NCBI GenBank assembly: GCA_030642005.1
Contig: DAOWOP010000150.1
Span: 1-6,538, forward strand
Direction: 5' to 3'
Length of the DNA stretch: 6,538 nt
Origin: Planctomycetales bacterium
GTDB taxonomy: Bacteria > Planctomycetota > Phycisphaerae > SM23-33
Below are positions 1-6,336 of this stretch, piece after piece (the stretch's first letter is position 1; each line of letters starts with the position of its first letter). The translations under genes and the position numbers were made by a program. Below the pieces are notes generated by a model. The model was not told the DNA's origin, did no database searches, and saw only the letters and a program-made list of their open reading frames with translations.

Positions 1-1
1 A

Positions 2-313
2 GCCGGTATGAGCGCCGCACTGGCAGGTTCGATTGCGGCTCGCACAACACGGCCGGTCCGCGGCGTAGCGAACGCCTCAGGCACGCTGGCGGGTATCGAC
101 GCGCTGCTGTCAACCGTCCAGATGCCGCCGGGCGTACCCGTCGGCTGCACCGGAATAGGCCCAGCCGGCGCGGTCAACGCAGCGGTCCTTGCCGCCGAAA
201 TCCTCGCAACCTCCGACGCCGACCTGGCTGGAAAACTTGCCGAATTCAAATCGGCCCAGGCCGATAAAACACTCGCAAGGGACAAGAATCTACGGGAGCA
301 GTTGGGCAAGTGA
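2..313 (+). CDS. purE: N5-carboxyaminoimidazole ribonucleotide mutase PurE, 3' part only
   Basis: PurE acts in cytoplasmic purine synthesis: class I enzymes interconvert N5-CAIR and CAIR, class II enzymes carboxylate AIR directly. The reading frame is open to the left window edge, so this is a partial gene; about 103 residues are visible and the first ~70 (with the GSxSD and AHRTP motifs) lie outside. The ATG at 8 is an internal codon, not the start. The body matches the PurE core: LLSTVQMPPGVPV, then IGPAGAVNAAVLAAEIL, then a charged C-terminal helix, the usual end of class I enzymes. Oddly, the loop that reads GGAAHLPG in class I enzymes reads AGMSAALAG here, lacking the histidine and closer to the AGRSNALSG loop of class II enzymes. 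The related LarB is less likely because its core differs. The stop overlaps the GTG start of the next gene (GTGA). Confidence 0.9.
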   Translation, partial: AGMSAALAGSIAARTTRPVRGVANASGTLAGIDALLSTVQMPPGVPVGCTGIGPAGAVNAAVLAAEILATSDADLAGKLAEFKSAQADKTLARDKNLREQLGK

Positions 314-1629
314 CGGCGGCGACGACAGTCCTGCTGATGGTGCTGGCGCTGGCGGCGGGCGATGAGAAAAAGGCCGCGCCGGTTAAGTACGTCGTGATTT
401 TTGATTTTGCGTGCTCTACGACCGAAACCGGGAAAAAGGCCGACTACGGTAGGCAGTTGGCCGACGCGGTCCGCCTGCGACTTCGGCGGCACGACGACTG
501 TAAGGTAATCGACCGCTTCACCACAGCCGAAATGACACCCGCCGCCGGCGTTTCGCTGAAAACCGCCGACAAGGAAATCATCGCCCTGCTGAAAGATAAG
601 TTCGCCGCGCATGTGGCCGTTTTCGGCGACGTGCAGAAACTTGGCCCCGCCGTCCGGGCTGAAATCCGCTACGTCGATATTTCCGGCCCAAAGTCAGTCG
701 CCTGGACGAAGGCGTTCTCCGACCACACCGAGCGCGCCCGCGGCGTCGTCGCCTGCAAAATAGTCGAGGCCGTTCGCGGCAAGGCCGAATGGAAGCCGCC
801 CGAATATGGCGATGAGACCGAGCCGAAATCTTTTGGCAAGCCGCTAAACGTCAACGGTGATTTTGAGTCGGGTAAGACCGGCTGGCGGATAGGGCCTGAT
901 AACGTAACGACCTTCCTCGTCGCCGATCCGCGTCGCCGCCGGCGGGGCAAGGTGCTGCGAATCTTCACCGACGTGGAGCGTAACGCCTGGCTGAAGTACC
1001 GGCGCGACCTGATGCTCGGCAAGGCCGACCCGAGCAAGCCGCCGAGAATCGGGACCGTCGCCAACAAGTACGCCACCGTCGCAGGCTTAGAGGGCGTCCA
1101 CTACCGCAGCGAGTGGATAAAGGCCAAGCCGGGCCGGCGGTACTGGCTGGTCGCCGACATGAAGGGCCGGACCGGCGGGATATTTTTTCCGAAGATATTC
1201 GTCAAGGGCTTCGCGGACTTTTCCGCTGTCGCCGACGGGTTGAGCGAGTCCAGCCTGGCCGAGATGAAAATGACGCCGGATCAGTTCGTCGCCCTGCCGC
1301 GCGAAAAGCAGAAGCAACTCATCGCCGCCGACGCCAAAAAGCATCCCGAACGCCACCGCCGAGAGGTCTATCGCTGGTACCTCGCCTGCCGGAATGAAAA
1401 AAACACTTGGCAGCATTATGCTGCGCCGTTCCCTCCTCGCGGCGGGCTGGCCAAAAACATCCAGTGGCTGAGGATCGATATTTACGCCTACTGGCCGCCG
1501 GGTGAATACTTCTTCGACAACGTCCACCTCTACGCCGACCCCCGCCAAAAGACCCCCAAGCCGGAACAAAAACCCCGCACACCGCACTACAAACCGCCGA
1601 CAACCCAGCCGGTATCGAAAAGGGATTAG
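310..1629 (+). CDS. Exported protein: TolB/CsgG-like N-terminal domain plus galactose-binding-like domain
   Basis: I do not recognise this 439-residue protein as a named family. Residues 1-16 form a hydrophobic stretch (VLLMVLALAAG) that looks like a signal peptide, although positive residues before it are missing. Residues 26-155 (YVVIFDF, then QLADAVRLRLRR, VIDRF, AVFGDVQK) resemble the fold of TolB N-terminal/CsgG/FlgO proteins, which are periplasmic or envelope-associated. Residues 180-409 begin with NGDFESGKTGW and end with YFFDNVHLYAD, the hallmark start and end of a carbohydrate-binding-type beta-sandwich, interrupted by a charged insert at about 300-365. The tail from 410 is rich in Pro, Lys and Thr. 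The GTG start is chosen because it overlaps the purE stop (GTGA) and has GGGAG 11 bases upstream; the ATG at residue 10 would destroy the signal peptide. Translational coupling to purE is likely, but no purine role is suggested. Function unknown; an envelope or periplasmic location is inferred. Confidence 0.75.
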   Translation: MTAATTVLLMVLALAAGDEKKAAPVKYVVIFDFACSTTETGKKADYGRQLADAVRLRLRRHDDCKVIDRFTTAEMTPAAGVSLKTADKEIIALLKDKFAAHVAVFGDVQKLGPAVRAEIRYVDISGPKSVAWTKAFSDHTERARGVVACKIVEAVRGKAEWKPPEYGDETEPKSFGKPLNVNGDFESGKTGWRIGPDNVTTFLVADPRRRRRGKVLRIFTDVERNAWLKYRRDLMLGKADPSKPPRIGTVANKYATVAGLEGVHYRSEWIKAKPGRRYWLVADMKGRTGGIFFPKIFVKGFADFSAVADGLSESSLAEMKMTPDQFVALPREKQKQLIAADAKKHPERHRREVYRWYLACRNEKNTWQHYAAPFPPRGGLAKNIQWLRIDIYAYWPPGEYFFDNVHLYADPRQKTPKPEQKPRTPHYKPPTTQPVSKRD

Positions 1630-1654
1630 AGCAGTTACGCGCCCACCCCCTTTA

Positions 1655-1684
1655 GACGGGCGAGGGCGTGGCGCCCGTCGTTTT
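1655..1684 (+). terminator. Probable intrinsic terminator of the purE transcript
   Basis: GACGGGCG (1655-1662) and CGCCCGTC (1672-1679) form a perfect 8-bp GC-rich stem with a 9-base loop, followed directly by GTTTT. It sits 26 bases past the stop of the exported-protein gene, in the right place to end the purE transcript. The T-run is short, so termination may be only partial. Confidence 0.6.
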
Positions 1685-1703
1685 AGATGGGACAGACTAC
1701 CAA

Positions 1704-1914
1704 TACTTTGCCATGCTTAAAAAAACATATTGAGTGGACTTTTCTATGAGCAAAGCGTCCGTTGGTCGTTCGAACATCGCCGAACGGCCAGCCACGCGGC
1801 TTACCGTTCGGCGATGTTCGCTCTTGTCGGACCGCTCGAACTCACAAATTAAAGATTGGCAAAGTACCAGCAAAGGAACGTTCACCCGTCGTTGCCTGCG
1901 GGTGCGTCCCATTT
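1704..1914. repeat. Nested inverted-repeat ends of a possible decayed MITE-like element
   Basis: TACTTTGCCA at 1704-1713 is inverted exactly at 1857-1866, and ATGGGAC at 1688-1694 is inverted as GTCCCAT at 1906-1912. The spacing between the two blocks differs on the two sides, as if one arm had lost or gained about 35 bases. A 17-bp hairpin lies between them. This is the shape of a small non-autonomous element, but no target-site duplication or transposase is seen, so the assignment is tentative. Confidence 0.35.
1771..1820. repeat. Perfect 17-bp inverted repeat (long hairpin)
   Basis: CGAACATCGCCGAACGG (1771-1787) is repeated exactly in inverse orientation at 1804-1820. Inside it, AGCC (1790-1793) pairs with GGCT (1798-1801) around the loop ACGC, so the RNA or single-stranded DNA form would be a 21-pair hairpin with one small internal bulge. 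No T-run follows on either side, so it is not a typical terminator. It could be a REP-like repeat, the core of a MITE, or a structured RNA. Confidence 0.75.
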
Positions 1915-2059
1915 GAGTAGGTAGATCGTGGTTAAGCGTTGAAAAACGTCCATTCGGTATAAAGCCGACGGATTGCTATCCGTCGGCTTTGGTTCCTGGT
2001 CCACTTGCTGAAACTGGATGCGTCTTATGAAAAGTACCAACTGAAATGGGATGCACCCG
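1899..2059. repeat. 16-bp inverted repeat pair with one mismatch
   Basis: CGGGTGCGTCCCATTT (1899-1914) and AAATGGGATGCACCCG (2044-2059) are inverted copies with one mismatch (15 of 16), 129 bases apart. Each copy also has an AAAGTACCA word near it (1861 and 2032, same orientation). The pair brackets the terminator-like hairpin at 1961-1990. Insertion-sequence ends or a genome-wide interspersed repeat are the likeliest explanations; I cannot name the element. Confidence 0.55.
1961..1990. terminator. Terminator-like hairpin without an adjacent gene
   Basis: AAAGCCGACGGAT (1961-1973) and ATCCGTCGGCTTT (1978-1990) form a perfect 13-bp stem with the 4-base loop TGCT. The A-tract and T-tract at the stem base give it the form of a bidirectional intrinsic terminator, though the T-run is only three bases on the + strand. 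No gene ends just before it on either strand. It may be left over from a lost gene, end an unannotated short RNA, or insulate the IclR promoter from read-through. Confidence 0.55.
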
Positions 2060-2094
2060 TTGCCCGCCTCCCTCAACTTTTTTTATTTTTTTCC

Positions 2095-2122
2095 TTGCGG
2101 GACTATAAATACCCGTTATACT
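2095..2122 (+). promoter_or_regulatory. Putative sigma-70 promoter of the IclR-oxidoreductase operon
   Basis: A -10 box TATACT (2117-2122, five of six consensus bases) lies 16 bases after TTGCGG (2095-2100, three of six). A T-rich tract at 2078-2092 precedes the -35 box. Transcription would start near 2129, giving a leader of about 28 bases before the TTG start. The -10 end of the promoter abuts the GGAAA/TTTCC array, consistent with repression by the gene product. Confidence 0.5.
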
Positions 2123-2126
2123 ATTG

Positions 2127-2151
2127 GGAAACTTTCTTTCCTGATAGGAAA
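2127..2151. promoter_or_regulatory. Candidate IclR-type operator: GGAAA-N5-TTTCC-N5-GGAAA
   Basis: Three half-sites, GGAAA (2127-2131), TTTCC (2137-2141) and GGAAA (2147-2151), start exactly 10 bp apart and alternate in orientation. The right pair lies in the perfect palindrome TTTCCT-GAT-AGGAAA (2137-2151). The E. coli IclR site is a GGAAA/TTTCC palindrome, though with a 3-base spacer. The array covers the expected transcription start and the ribosome binding site, so binding there would block expression. The operator role is inferred. Confidence 0.5.
2146..2149 (+). promoter_or_regulatory. Ribosome binding site that supports the TTG start
   Basis: AGGA at 2146-2149 lies 7 bases before the TTG at 2157. 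No ATG or GTG in the correct frame lies close by, and the N-terminal IclR helix (IQSVGRALSIL) begins only five residues later, so this decides the start. The site is embedded in the candidate operator palindrome. Confidence 0.65.
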
Positions 2152-2156
2152 ACTTA

Positions 2157-2927
2157 TTGAGTGGGACAAGGATTCAATCCGTAGGCAGGGCGTTGAGCAT
2201 CCTTGGGCATCTGGTCCGGGGGCCTAAGAATCTTTCCGAGTTGAGTTCGCTCATTGGAATAGGCGCTGCTGGTACGCTGAAGTTGCTCAGAACGCTCCTG
2301 GAGTATGAATTGGTGGAAAAGCACGACAACGGCACCTACTCTCCCGGAGTCGGATGTTGTGCGCTGGCACGGTCCTATTCGGAAAAGCATGGCATTTGCA
2401 GTGTTGCCAGGGAGGAGATGTACCGGCTTTCGAATCAGACCGGCAGCCGGACTGTTCTGGCGACACTTGACGGTCTCGACCAGGTCAACTTGCTCTGTGT
2501 CGATTTTCATCTGGGTATTCCCGCCGACGAAATCCCGTTAAAGGTCGGTCCGGCGTGGCCTCAGGCCACTGGCAGGGTTCTTCTGGCCTTTGCCCCCGCC
2601 GAGGTTTTGGAAGGCCATCTGGATAAGTATCCGTTGCGACCGGGGGTGCGAGGAGTCGAATCGCCCGAGCAGTTTTCAAAACTGCTGACGGAGATCCGAG
2701 CCGGTGGACTGGCGGTCGTGAGATTGGAAGAGAGCGGGCTTCATTTTATAGCAGCGGCGATCAGGAACATGCTGGGAGATGTTACTGCGGCGCTCGGCGC
2801 TCACACCACAGCCGAGCACCCGCCTGAAAATCAAATTGAATTGGTTTTGCGTGCGGCTGAAAGGATATCACAAAGGTTGGGACACTCTGAATCGGAACGT
2901 AAGGAAAAAAGCAGCGATGGACAATGA
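2157..2927 (+). CDS. IclR-family transcriptional regulator
   Basis: A cytoplasmic DNA-binding regulator of 256 residues, the usual family length. Residues 6-62 form the winged helix-turn-helix: IQSVGRALSIL opens it, LSELSSLIGIGAAGTLKLL is the helix-turn-helix with recognition helix around 37-48, and ELVEKHDNGTYSPG is the wing. Residues about 75-245 are the ligand-binding domain, with the family signature ATGRVLLAF at 137-145 and LHFIAAAIRNMLGDVTAALG at 195-214. IclR proteins usually respond to small organic acids or aromatic or sugar-derived metabolites; the ligand here cannot be read from sequence. The start is a TTG backed by AGGA. The last ~12 residues are charged (ESERKEKSS) and overlap the ribosome binding site and start of the next gene, so the tail may simply reflect that overlap. 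Likely autoregulated through the palindromes just upstream and a local regulator of the oxidoreductase. Confidence 0.93.
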   Translation: MSGTRIQSVGRALSILGHLVRGPKNLSELSSLIGIGAAGTLKLLRTLLEYELVEKHDNGTYSPGVGCCALARSYSEKHGICSVAREEMYRLSNQTGSRTVLATLDGLDQVNLLCVDFHLGIPADEIPLKVGPAWPQATGRVLLAFAPAEVLEGHLDKYPLRPGVRGVESPEQFSKLLTEIRAGGLAVVRLEESGLHFIAAAIRNMLGDVTAALGAHTTAEHPPENQIELVLRAAERISQRLGHSESERKEKSSDGQ

Positions 2928-4323
2928 AAAAACAACATTTATTACCGAGCCTGCCCGGCAGGTTCCCGTGGCTGGTGACGTGGACGTGGTGGTTGTCGGC
3001 GGCGGGCCGGGCGGACTGCCTGCCGCCGTCGCGGCGGCTCGGCAGGGAGCGAAAGTGCTCATCGTCGAGCACTACGGCTTTCCGGGCGGGTTGGCCTCGG
3101 CAGGTATGATAGGCCCTCTTTTCGGATACAACACCACGCAGACCGACGATCTGATGCTCGGCGGGATCCCCTTGGAAATCGTACGCGAACTACAGTCGCT
3201 GAACGGTGCGCCGCAGGAAAAGAATATTCGCTGGCACGCGATACCGTTTGAGCCTGAAATGATGAAACACGCCCTGGAGCACCTGGCCGGCAGGGAAAAG
3301 AACATCCGCTTCCTCTACCACACACATGCCGTCGGCGTGATTCGGGACGGGAATCGCATTGATTGCGTACTGGTGGAAAATAAGTCCGGCCGCACCGCCA
3401 TTCGCGGGCGGGTTTTCATAGATGCGACCGGGGACGGGGATGTAGCCTGTTGGGCCGGCTGCGCTTACACCAAGGGCCGTCCCGCCGACGGGGCGATGCA
3501 GTCGATGGGCACGAAATTTCGCATGGGCGGGCTTCGTGAACAAACAAAACAAGAGACAGAAGAGAGCGTCGAGATATTCAAGCAGGCGATCGCCGACAAA
3601 ACCCTCCCCATATATTTCGCACCTGTCGGCGAAGTCAGCGAATTCGGCGCGACCATCAGGCCGGGCGAGCGCACGCCGACCATCACCCGCGCCCGCGGCG
3701 ATGGAACGAACGCCGAAGACCTTACACGGAATGAAATGAAACTCCGTGCCGATACGCTGAAGATTATCGACTTCTGCCGGAAGCACATTCCCGGCTACGA
3801 GAAGTGCTACCTCATGGCCACCCCGACCCAGATCGGGGTTCGGGAAACCCGTCAGATTACGGGGAATTACATCCTCACCGGCAAGGAGTGCATGAAGACG
3901 GCCAGGTTCGACGAAGGCGTAGCCAGAGGCTCGTGGTTCCTGGACATCCACTGCCCGCTAGGCCTGACAAGTCCTCTTACGACGCTTTGTAACGGGGATT
4001 GCAAGGTTACCCCGGACTGCGTGATGAAAAAGAAATTCAGAGATCAACTCTACGATGACTACTACCTGGAGGATGGCGGTTACTACGAGATTCCGTACGG
4101 TTGCCTGACCCCGCAGGGCGTGGACAACCTTCTGGTTTCCGGGCGATGTATCTCAGCGGATCACGGCGCCATGTCTTCGCTGAGAGTCATAGGGACGTGT
4201 TTCGCTATTGCCCAGGCGGCGGGAACGGCGGCGGGCATGTGCATGAGCCTGAGTTGCAGCCCCGTGGAGTTGTCGGGAACCGAAGTTCGCCAAACGCTGA
4301 AATCGAGCGGCGTACCTCTGTAA
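2917..4323 (+). CDS. FAD-dependent oxidoreductase (FAD_oxidored family)
   Basis: A 468-residue soluble flavoprotein of the PF12831 type; the substrate is unknown. An N-terminal Rossmann fold carries VVVVGGGPGGLPAAVAAARQ (24-43), with E51 at the end of the second strand as the expected ribose-binding acid. FIDATGDGDVA (168-177) is the second conserved FAD motif, GVRETRQITGNY (307-318) is typical of the family, and NLLVSGRCIS...IAQAAGTAAG (404-440) closes the FAD site. A segment at 346-368 contains C346, C358, C362 and C368, possibly a metal or redox site. The ATG at 2917 is chosen over an in-frame start 46 codons upstream, because the extra residues would lie wholly inside the IclR gene and look nothing like protein of this family, and AGGA lies 11 bases before the ATG. 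The 11-bp overlap with the regulator implies a shared transcript and suggests that the enzyme handles the regulator's effector or a related compound. Confidence 0.88.
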   Translation: MDNEKTTFITEPARQVPVAGDVDVVVVGGGPGGLPAAVAAARQGAKVLIVEHYGFPGGLASAGMIGPLFGYNTTQTDDLMLGGIPLEIVRELQSLNGAPQEKNIRWHAIPFEPEMMKHALEHLAGREKNIRFLYHTHAVGVIRDGNRIDCVLVENKSGRTAIRGRVFIDATGDGDVACWAGCAYTKGRPADGAMQSMGTKFRMGGLREQTKQETEESVEIFKQAIADKTLPIYFAPVGEVSEFGATIRPGERTPTITRARGDGTNAEDLTRNEMKLRADTLKIIDFCRKHIPGYEKCYLMATPTQIGVRETRQITGNYILTGKECMKTARFDEGVARGSWFLDIHCPLGLTSPLTTLCNGDCKVTPDCVMKKKFRDQLYDDYYLEDGGYYEIPYGCLTPQGVDNLLVSGRCISADHGAMSSLRVIGTCFAIAQAAGTAAGMCMSLSCSPVELSGTEVRQTLKSSGVPL

Positions 4324-4333
4324 TCCCTGCCTA

Positions 4334-4369
4334 CCTGTCTGCCGGCAGGAGTATCTGCTGGCAGGCAGG
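4334..4369. terminator. Hairpin between convergent oxidoreductase and dnaK genes
   Basis: CCTGTCTGCC (4334-4343) pairs with GGCAGGCAGG (4360-4369) and the stem continues through GGCAG/CTGCT to a 6-base loop (4349-4354): 15 pairs, two of them G-U in the + strand RNA. It lies in the 52-bp gap between the two stop codons, where a shared terminator is expected. No T-run follows on either strand, so it may instead be a REP-like CTGCC/GGCAG repeat or act by protecting 3' ends. Confidence 0.5.
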
Positions 4370-4375
4370 CGTGGA

Positions 4376-6286
4376 CTATTCTTTCACGTCATATTCGGCG
4401 TCGATTACGTCGTCGTCGCCGGGTTTCTTTGCTTCTTCGGCGGGCGCTGGTTCACCCTGTGGCGCGGCAGCGGCGGGGCCGGCGGATTTGTACATCTCCT
4501 CGGCTACCTTGTGCGACGATTTTTCCAGGTTCTCCATTGCGCGCTTGATGGCAGCCGCGTCGTCGCCCTTGAGGGCTTCACGCAGTTGCGAAATGCCCGA
4601 CTCGATGTCGCTGCGATCCTCGCCGGAGACCTTCTCGCCCTGGTCGGCGAGCATTTTTTCAGCCTGGTAAGCCATCGAATCGCCGGCGTTCTTGAGGTCC
4701 ACCACTTCGCGGCGTTTTTTGTCTTCTTCGGCATGGCCTTCGGCGTCCTTGCGCATCTTCTCGATCTCGGCTTCATCCAGACCGGAAGAGCCTTTTATCT
4801 CGATGGACTGTTCCTTACCGGTGGCTGTGTCCTTTGCCGAGACGTTAATGATGCCGTTGGCGTCGATGTTGAACGCCACCTCAATCTGCGGGACGCCGCG
4901 CGGCGCCGACGGGATTCCGGTAAGGTTGAACCTGCCAAGTGTGCGGTTATCGCCGGCGAACTCGCGCTCGCCCTGGAGGACGTGGATATTTACCTCGGTC
5001 TGGTTGTCGGCGGCGGTGGAGAAGGTCTCCTTCTTTTCGGTCGGGATGGTCGTATTCCGCTCGATGAGCCTGGTCATCACTCCGCCGAGCGTCTCGACGC
5101 CCAGGCTCAAAGGCGTAACGTCAAGCAGCACCATCTGCTCTTCGACCTCTCCGCCGAGGATGCCGCCCTGTATGGCCGCTCCCATAGCGACGGCCTCGTC
5201 GGGATTAATCGTCTGGTTCGGGTCTTTTCCGAAAATCTCTTTGGTAATCTCGCGGACGCGCGGGATTCGCGTCGATCCGCCGACCAGCAGCACCTCGTCG
5301 ATGTCGTCGGCGGTGAATTTCGCGTCCGACAGCGCCTGCTTGCAAGGCCCGACGAGGCGGTTGAATACCGGCTCGCCGAGTTGCTCGAATTTCGCCCGCG
5401 TCAGCGTCATTGTCAGGTGCTTTGGCCCGGCGGCGGTGGCGGTGATGAAGGGCAGGTTGATATTGGCCTCCATTGCCGTCGATAGTTCGCACTTGGCCTT
5501 CTCCGCCGCCTCTTTGAGCCGCTGAAGCGCCATCGCGTCGCCGCGCAGGTCGATGCCTTCGAGTTTCTTAAATTCGTCGGCGGCGTAATTGATAAGTATC
5601 TCGTCCAGGTCGTCGCCGCCGAGGTGTCCGTCGCCGTTGGTGGCGAGGACCTCGAAGACGTTGTCTCCGATGTCGAGGATGGAGATGTCGAACGTCCCGC
5701 CGCCGAAGTCGAACACAGCCACCTTTTCGTTCTTCTTGCCCTCCATTCCGTAGGCCAGTGCGGCGGCCGTCGGTTCGTTGATGATCCGCTCGACCTTCAG
5801 GCCCGCGATCTCGCCGGCGTCCTTGGTGGCCTGACGCTGCGAATCGTTGAAATAGGCCGGGACCGTGATGACCGCCCGCTCGATCTTGTCGCCGAGGTAA
5901 TCTTCGGCTGTGCGCTTGAGGTACTGGAGCGTTATCGCGCTTATCTCCGGCGGGGTGTGATCCTTGCCGTGCACGTGGACCTTGACCAATTCATCGGGCT
6001 TTCCGACGATCTCGTAGGGGACGGTCTTTTCCTCGCTGCTGACCTCGTTATGCCGTCGGCCCATGAAGCGCTTGATTGAAAAGACAGTGTTTTTCGGATT
6101 GGTAATCTGCTGGTGCCTTGCGGGCTGGCCGACGAGGCGCTCGCCCTTGTCGGTAAAACCGACCACCGAGGGCGTCAGGCGCGAGCCTTGCTGGTTGATG
6201 AGCACCTTCGCCGAGCCGCCTTCCATCAAGGCCACGACGCTGTTTGTGGTTCCCAGGTCTATGCCGATTATCTTGTTCGATGCCAT
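4376..6286 (-). CDS. dnaK: Molecular chaperone DnaK (Hsp70)
   Basis: Cytoplasmic ATP-driven chaperone of 636 residues, normal for bacterial DnaK. The nucleotide-binding domain (1-~385) shows GIDLGTTNS (8-16), IINEPTAAALAYG (168-180), VFDFGGGTFD (191-200) and LLVGGSTRIPRV (333-344). The interdomain linker is VLLDVTPLSLG (386-396). The substrate-binding beta-domain follows (to ~500) with FNIDANGIINVSAKD, then the alpha-helical lid (~502-600) and an Ala/Pro-rich tail ending DDDVIDAEYDVKE, like the acidic end of E. coli DnaK. All key motifs are intact. The ATG at 6286 is preferred to in-frame starts upstream at 6301 and 6334 because GGAGA sits 8 bases before it and the family starts just before KIIGIDLGTT. 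No grpE, dnaJ or hrcA adjoins it inside the window. Regulation probably runs through the sigma-54-like/sigma-70-like region just upstream; no CIRCE is seen. Confidence 0.98.
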   Translation of the reverse strand: MASNKIIGIDLGTTNSVVALMEGGSAKVLINQQGSRLTPSVVGFTDKGERLVGQPARHQQITNPKNTVFSIKRFMGRRHNEVSSEEKTVPYEIVGKPDELVKVHVHGKDHTPPEISAITLQYLKRTAEDYLGDKIERAVITVPAYFNDSQRQATKDAGEIAGLKVERIINEPTAAALAYGMEGKKNEKVAVFDFGGGTFDISILDIGDNVFEVLATNGDGHLGGDDLDEILINYAADEFKKLEGIDLRGDAMALQRLKEAAEKAKCELSTAMEANINLPFITATAAGPKHLTMTLTRAKFEQLGEPVFNRLVGPCKQALSDAKFTADDIDEVLLVGGSTRIPRVREITKEIFGKDPNQTINPDEAVAMGAAIQGGILGGEVEEQMVLLDVTPLSLGVETLGGVMTRLIERNTTIPTEKKETFSTAADNQTEVNIHVLQGEREFAGDNRTLGRFNLTGIPSAPRGVPQIEVAFNIDANGIINVSAKDTATGKEQSIEIKGSSGLDEAEIEKMRKDAEGHAEEDKKRREVVDLKNAGDSMAYQAEKMLADQGEKVSGEDRSDIESGISQLREALKGDDAAAIKRAMENLEKSSHKVAEEMYKSAGPAAAAPQGEPAPAEEAKKPGDDDVIDAEYDVKE

Positions 6287-6294
6287 TGTTGTTT

Positions 6295-6299
6295 TCTCC
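6295..6299 (-). promoter_or_regulatory. dnaK ribosome binding site
   Basis: GGAGA on the minus strand, 8 bases before the ATG at 6286. It overlaps the alternative ATG at 6301 and so argues against that start. Confidence 0.75.
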
Positions 6300-6336
6300 A
6301 TTTGTCCTTGCGTGCGCACAAAGCCCGCAACCATAC

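Larger units (their letters stand above)
1685..2094. other. Gene-free, repeat-rich intergenic region
   Basis: No credible gene is visible in this stretch. Short open frames of 60-72 codons run through a perfect inverted repeat on both strands, lack a good ribosome binding site and show no recognisable motifs. The region is AT-richer than its neighbours and holds three inverted-repeat structures and a terminator-like hairpin, each listed separately. It ends in a T-rich tract (2078-2092) just before the promoter of the IclR gene, which could act as an UP-like element. The overall impression is of remains of an inserted element, not of a lost protein gene. Confidence 0.5.

Noticed and set aside
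669..1603. Several open frames of 94-166 codons overlapping the exported-protein gene
   Set aside because: They are composition shadows; the + strand gene has the signal peptide, domain-like order and coupling to purE.
1725..1739. Direct repeat of the IclR start region (ACATATTGAGTGG, compared with 2152-2164)
   Set aside because: It matches 12 of 13 bases but is short and AT-rich, and no duplicated coding sequence follows; chance is a sufficient explanation.
1697..2076. Short open frames of 60-71 codons on both strands in the intergenic region
   Set aside because: They run through the perfect inverted repeat, lack convincing ribosome binding sites and have no motifs.
2779..2916. A 46-codon in-frame extension at the start of the oxidoreductase
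   Set aside because: It lies wholly within the IclR gene in another frame, encodes nothing like the family's N-terminus, and the ATG at 2917 with AGGA upstream fits the family start.
3190..3951. A 253-codon minus-strand open frame across the oxidoreductase
   Set aside because: It mirrors the codon pattern of the clear FAD enzyme and has no recognisable domain or ribosome binding site.
4511..5525. Long + strand open frames (324 and 277 codons) across dnaK
   Set aside because: They are antisense to a fully conserved dnaK; long antisense frames are expected from GC-rich codon bias, and they show no motifs.
6308..6330. Possible RNA thermometer in the dnaK leader (TTGCG/CGCAA stem)
   Set aside because: The stem is only 5 bp and does not cover the GGAGA ribosome binding site, so it could not gate translation.
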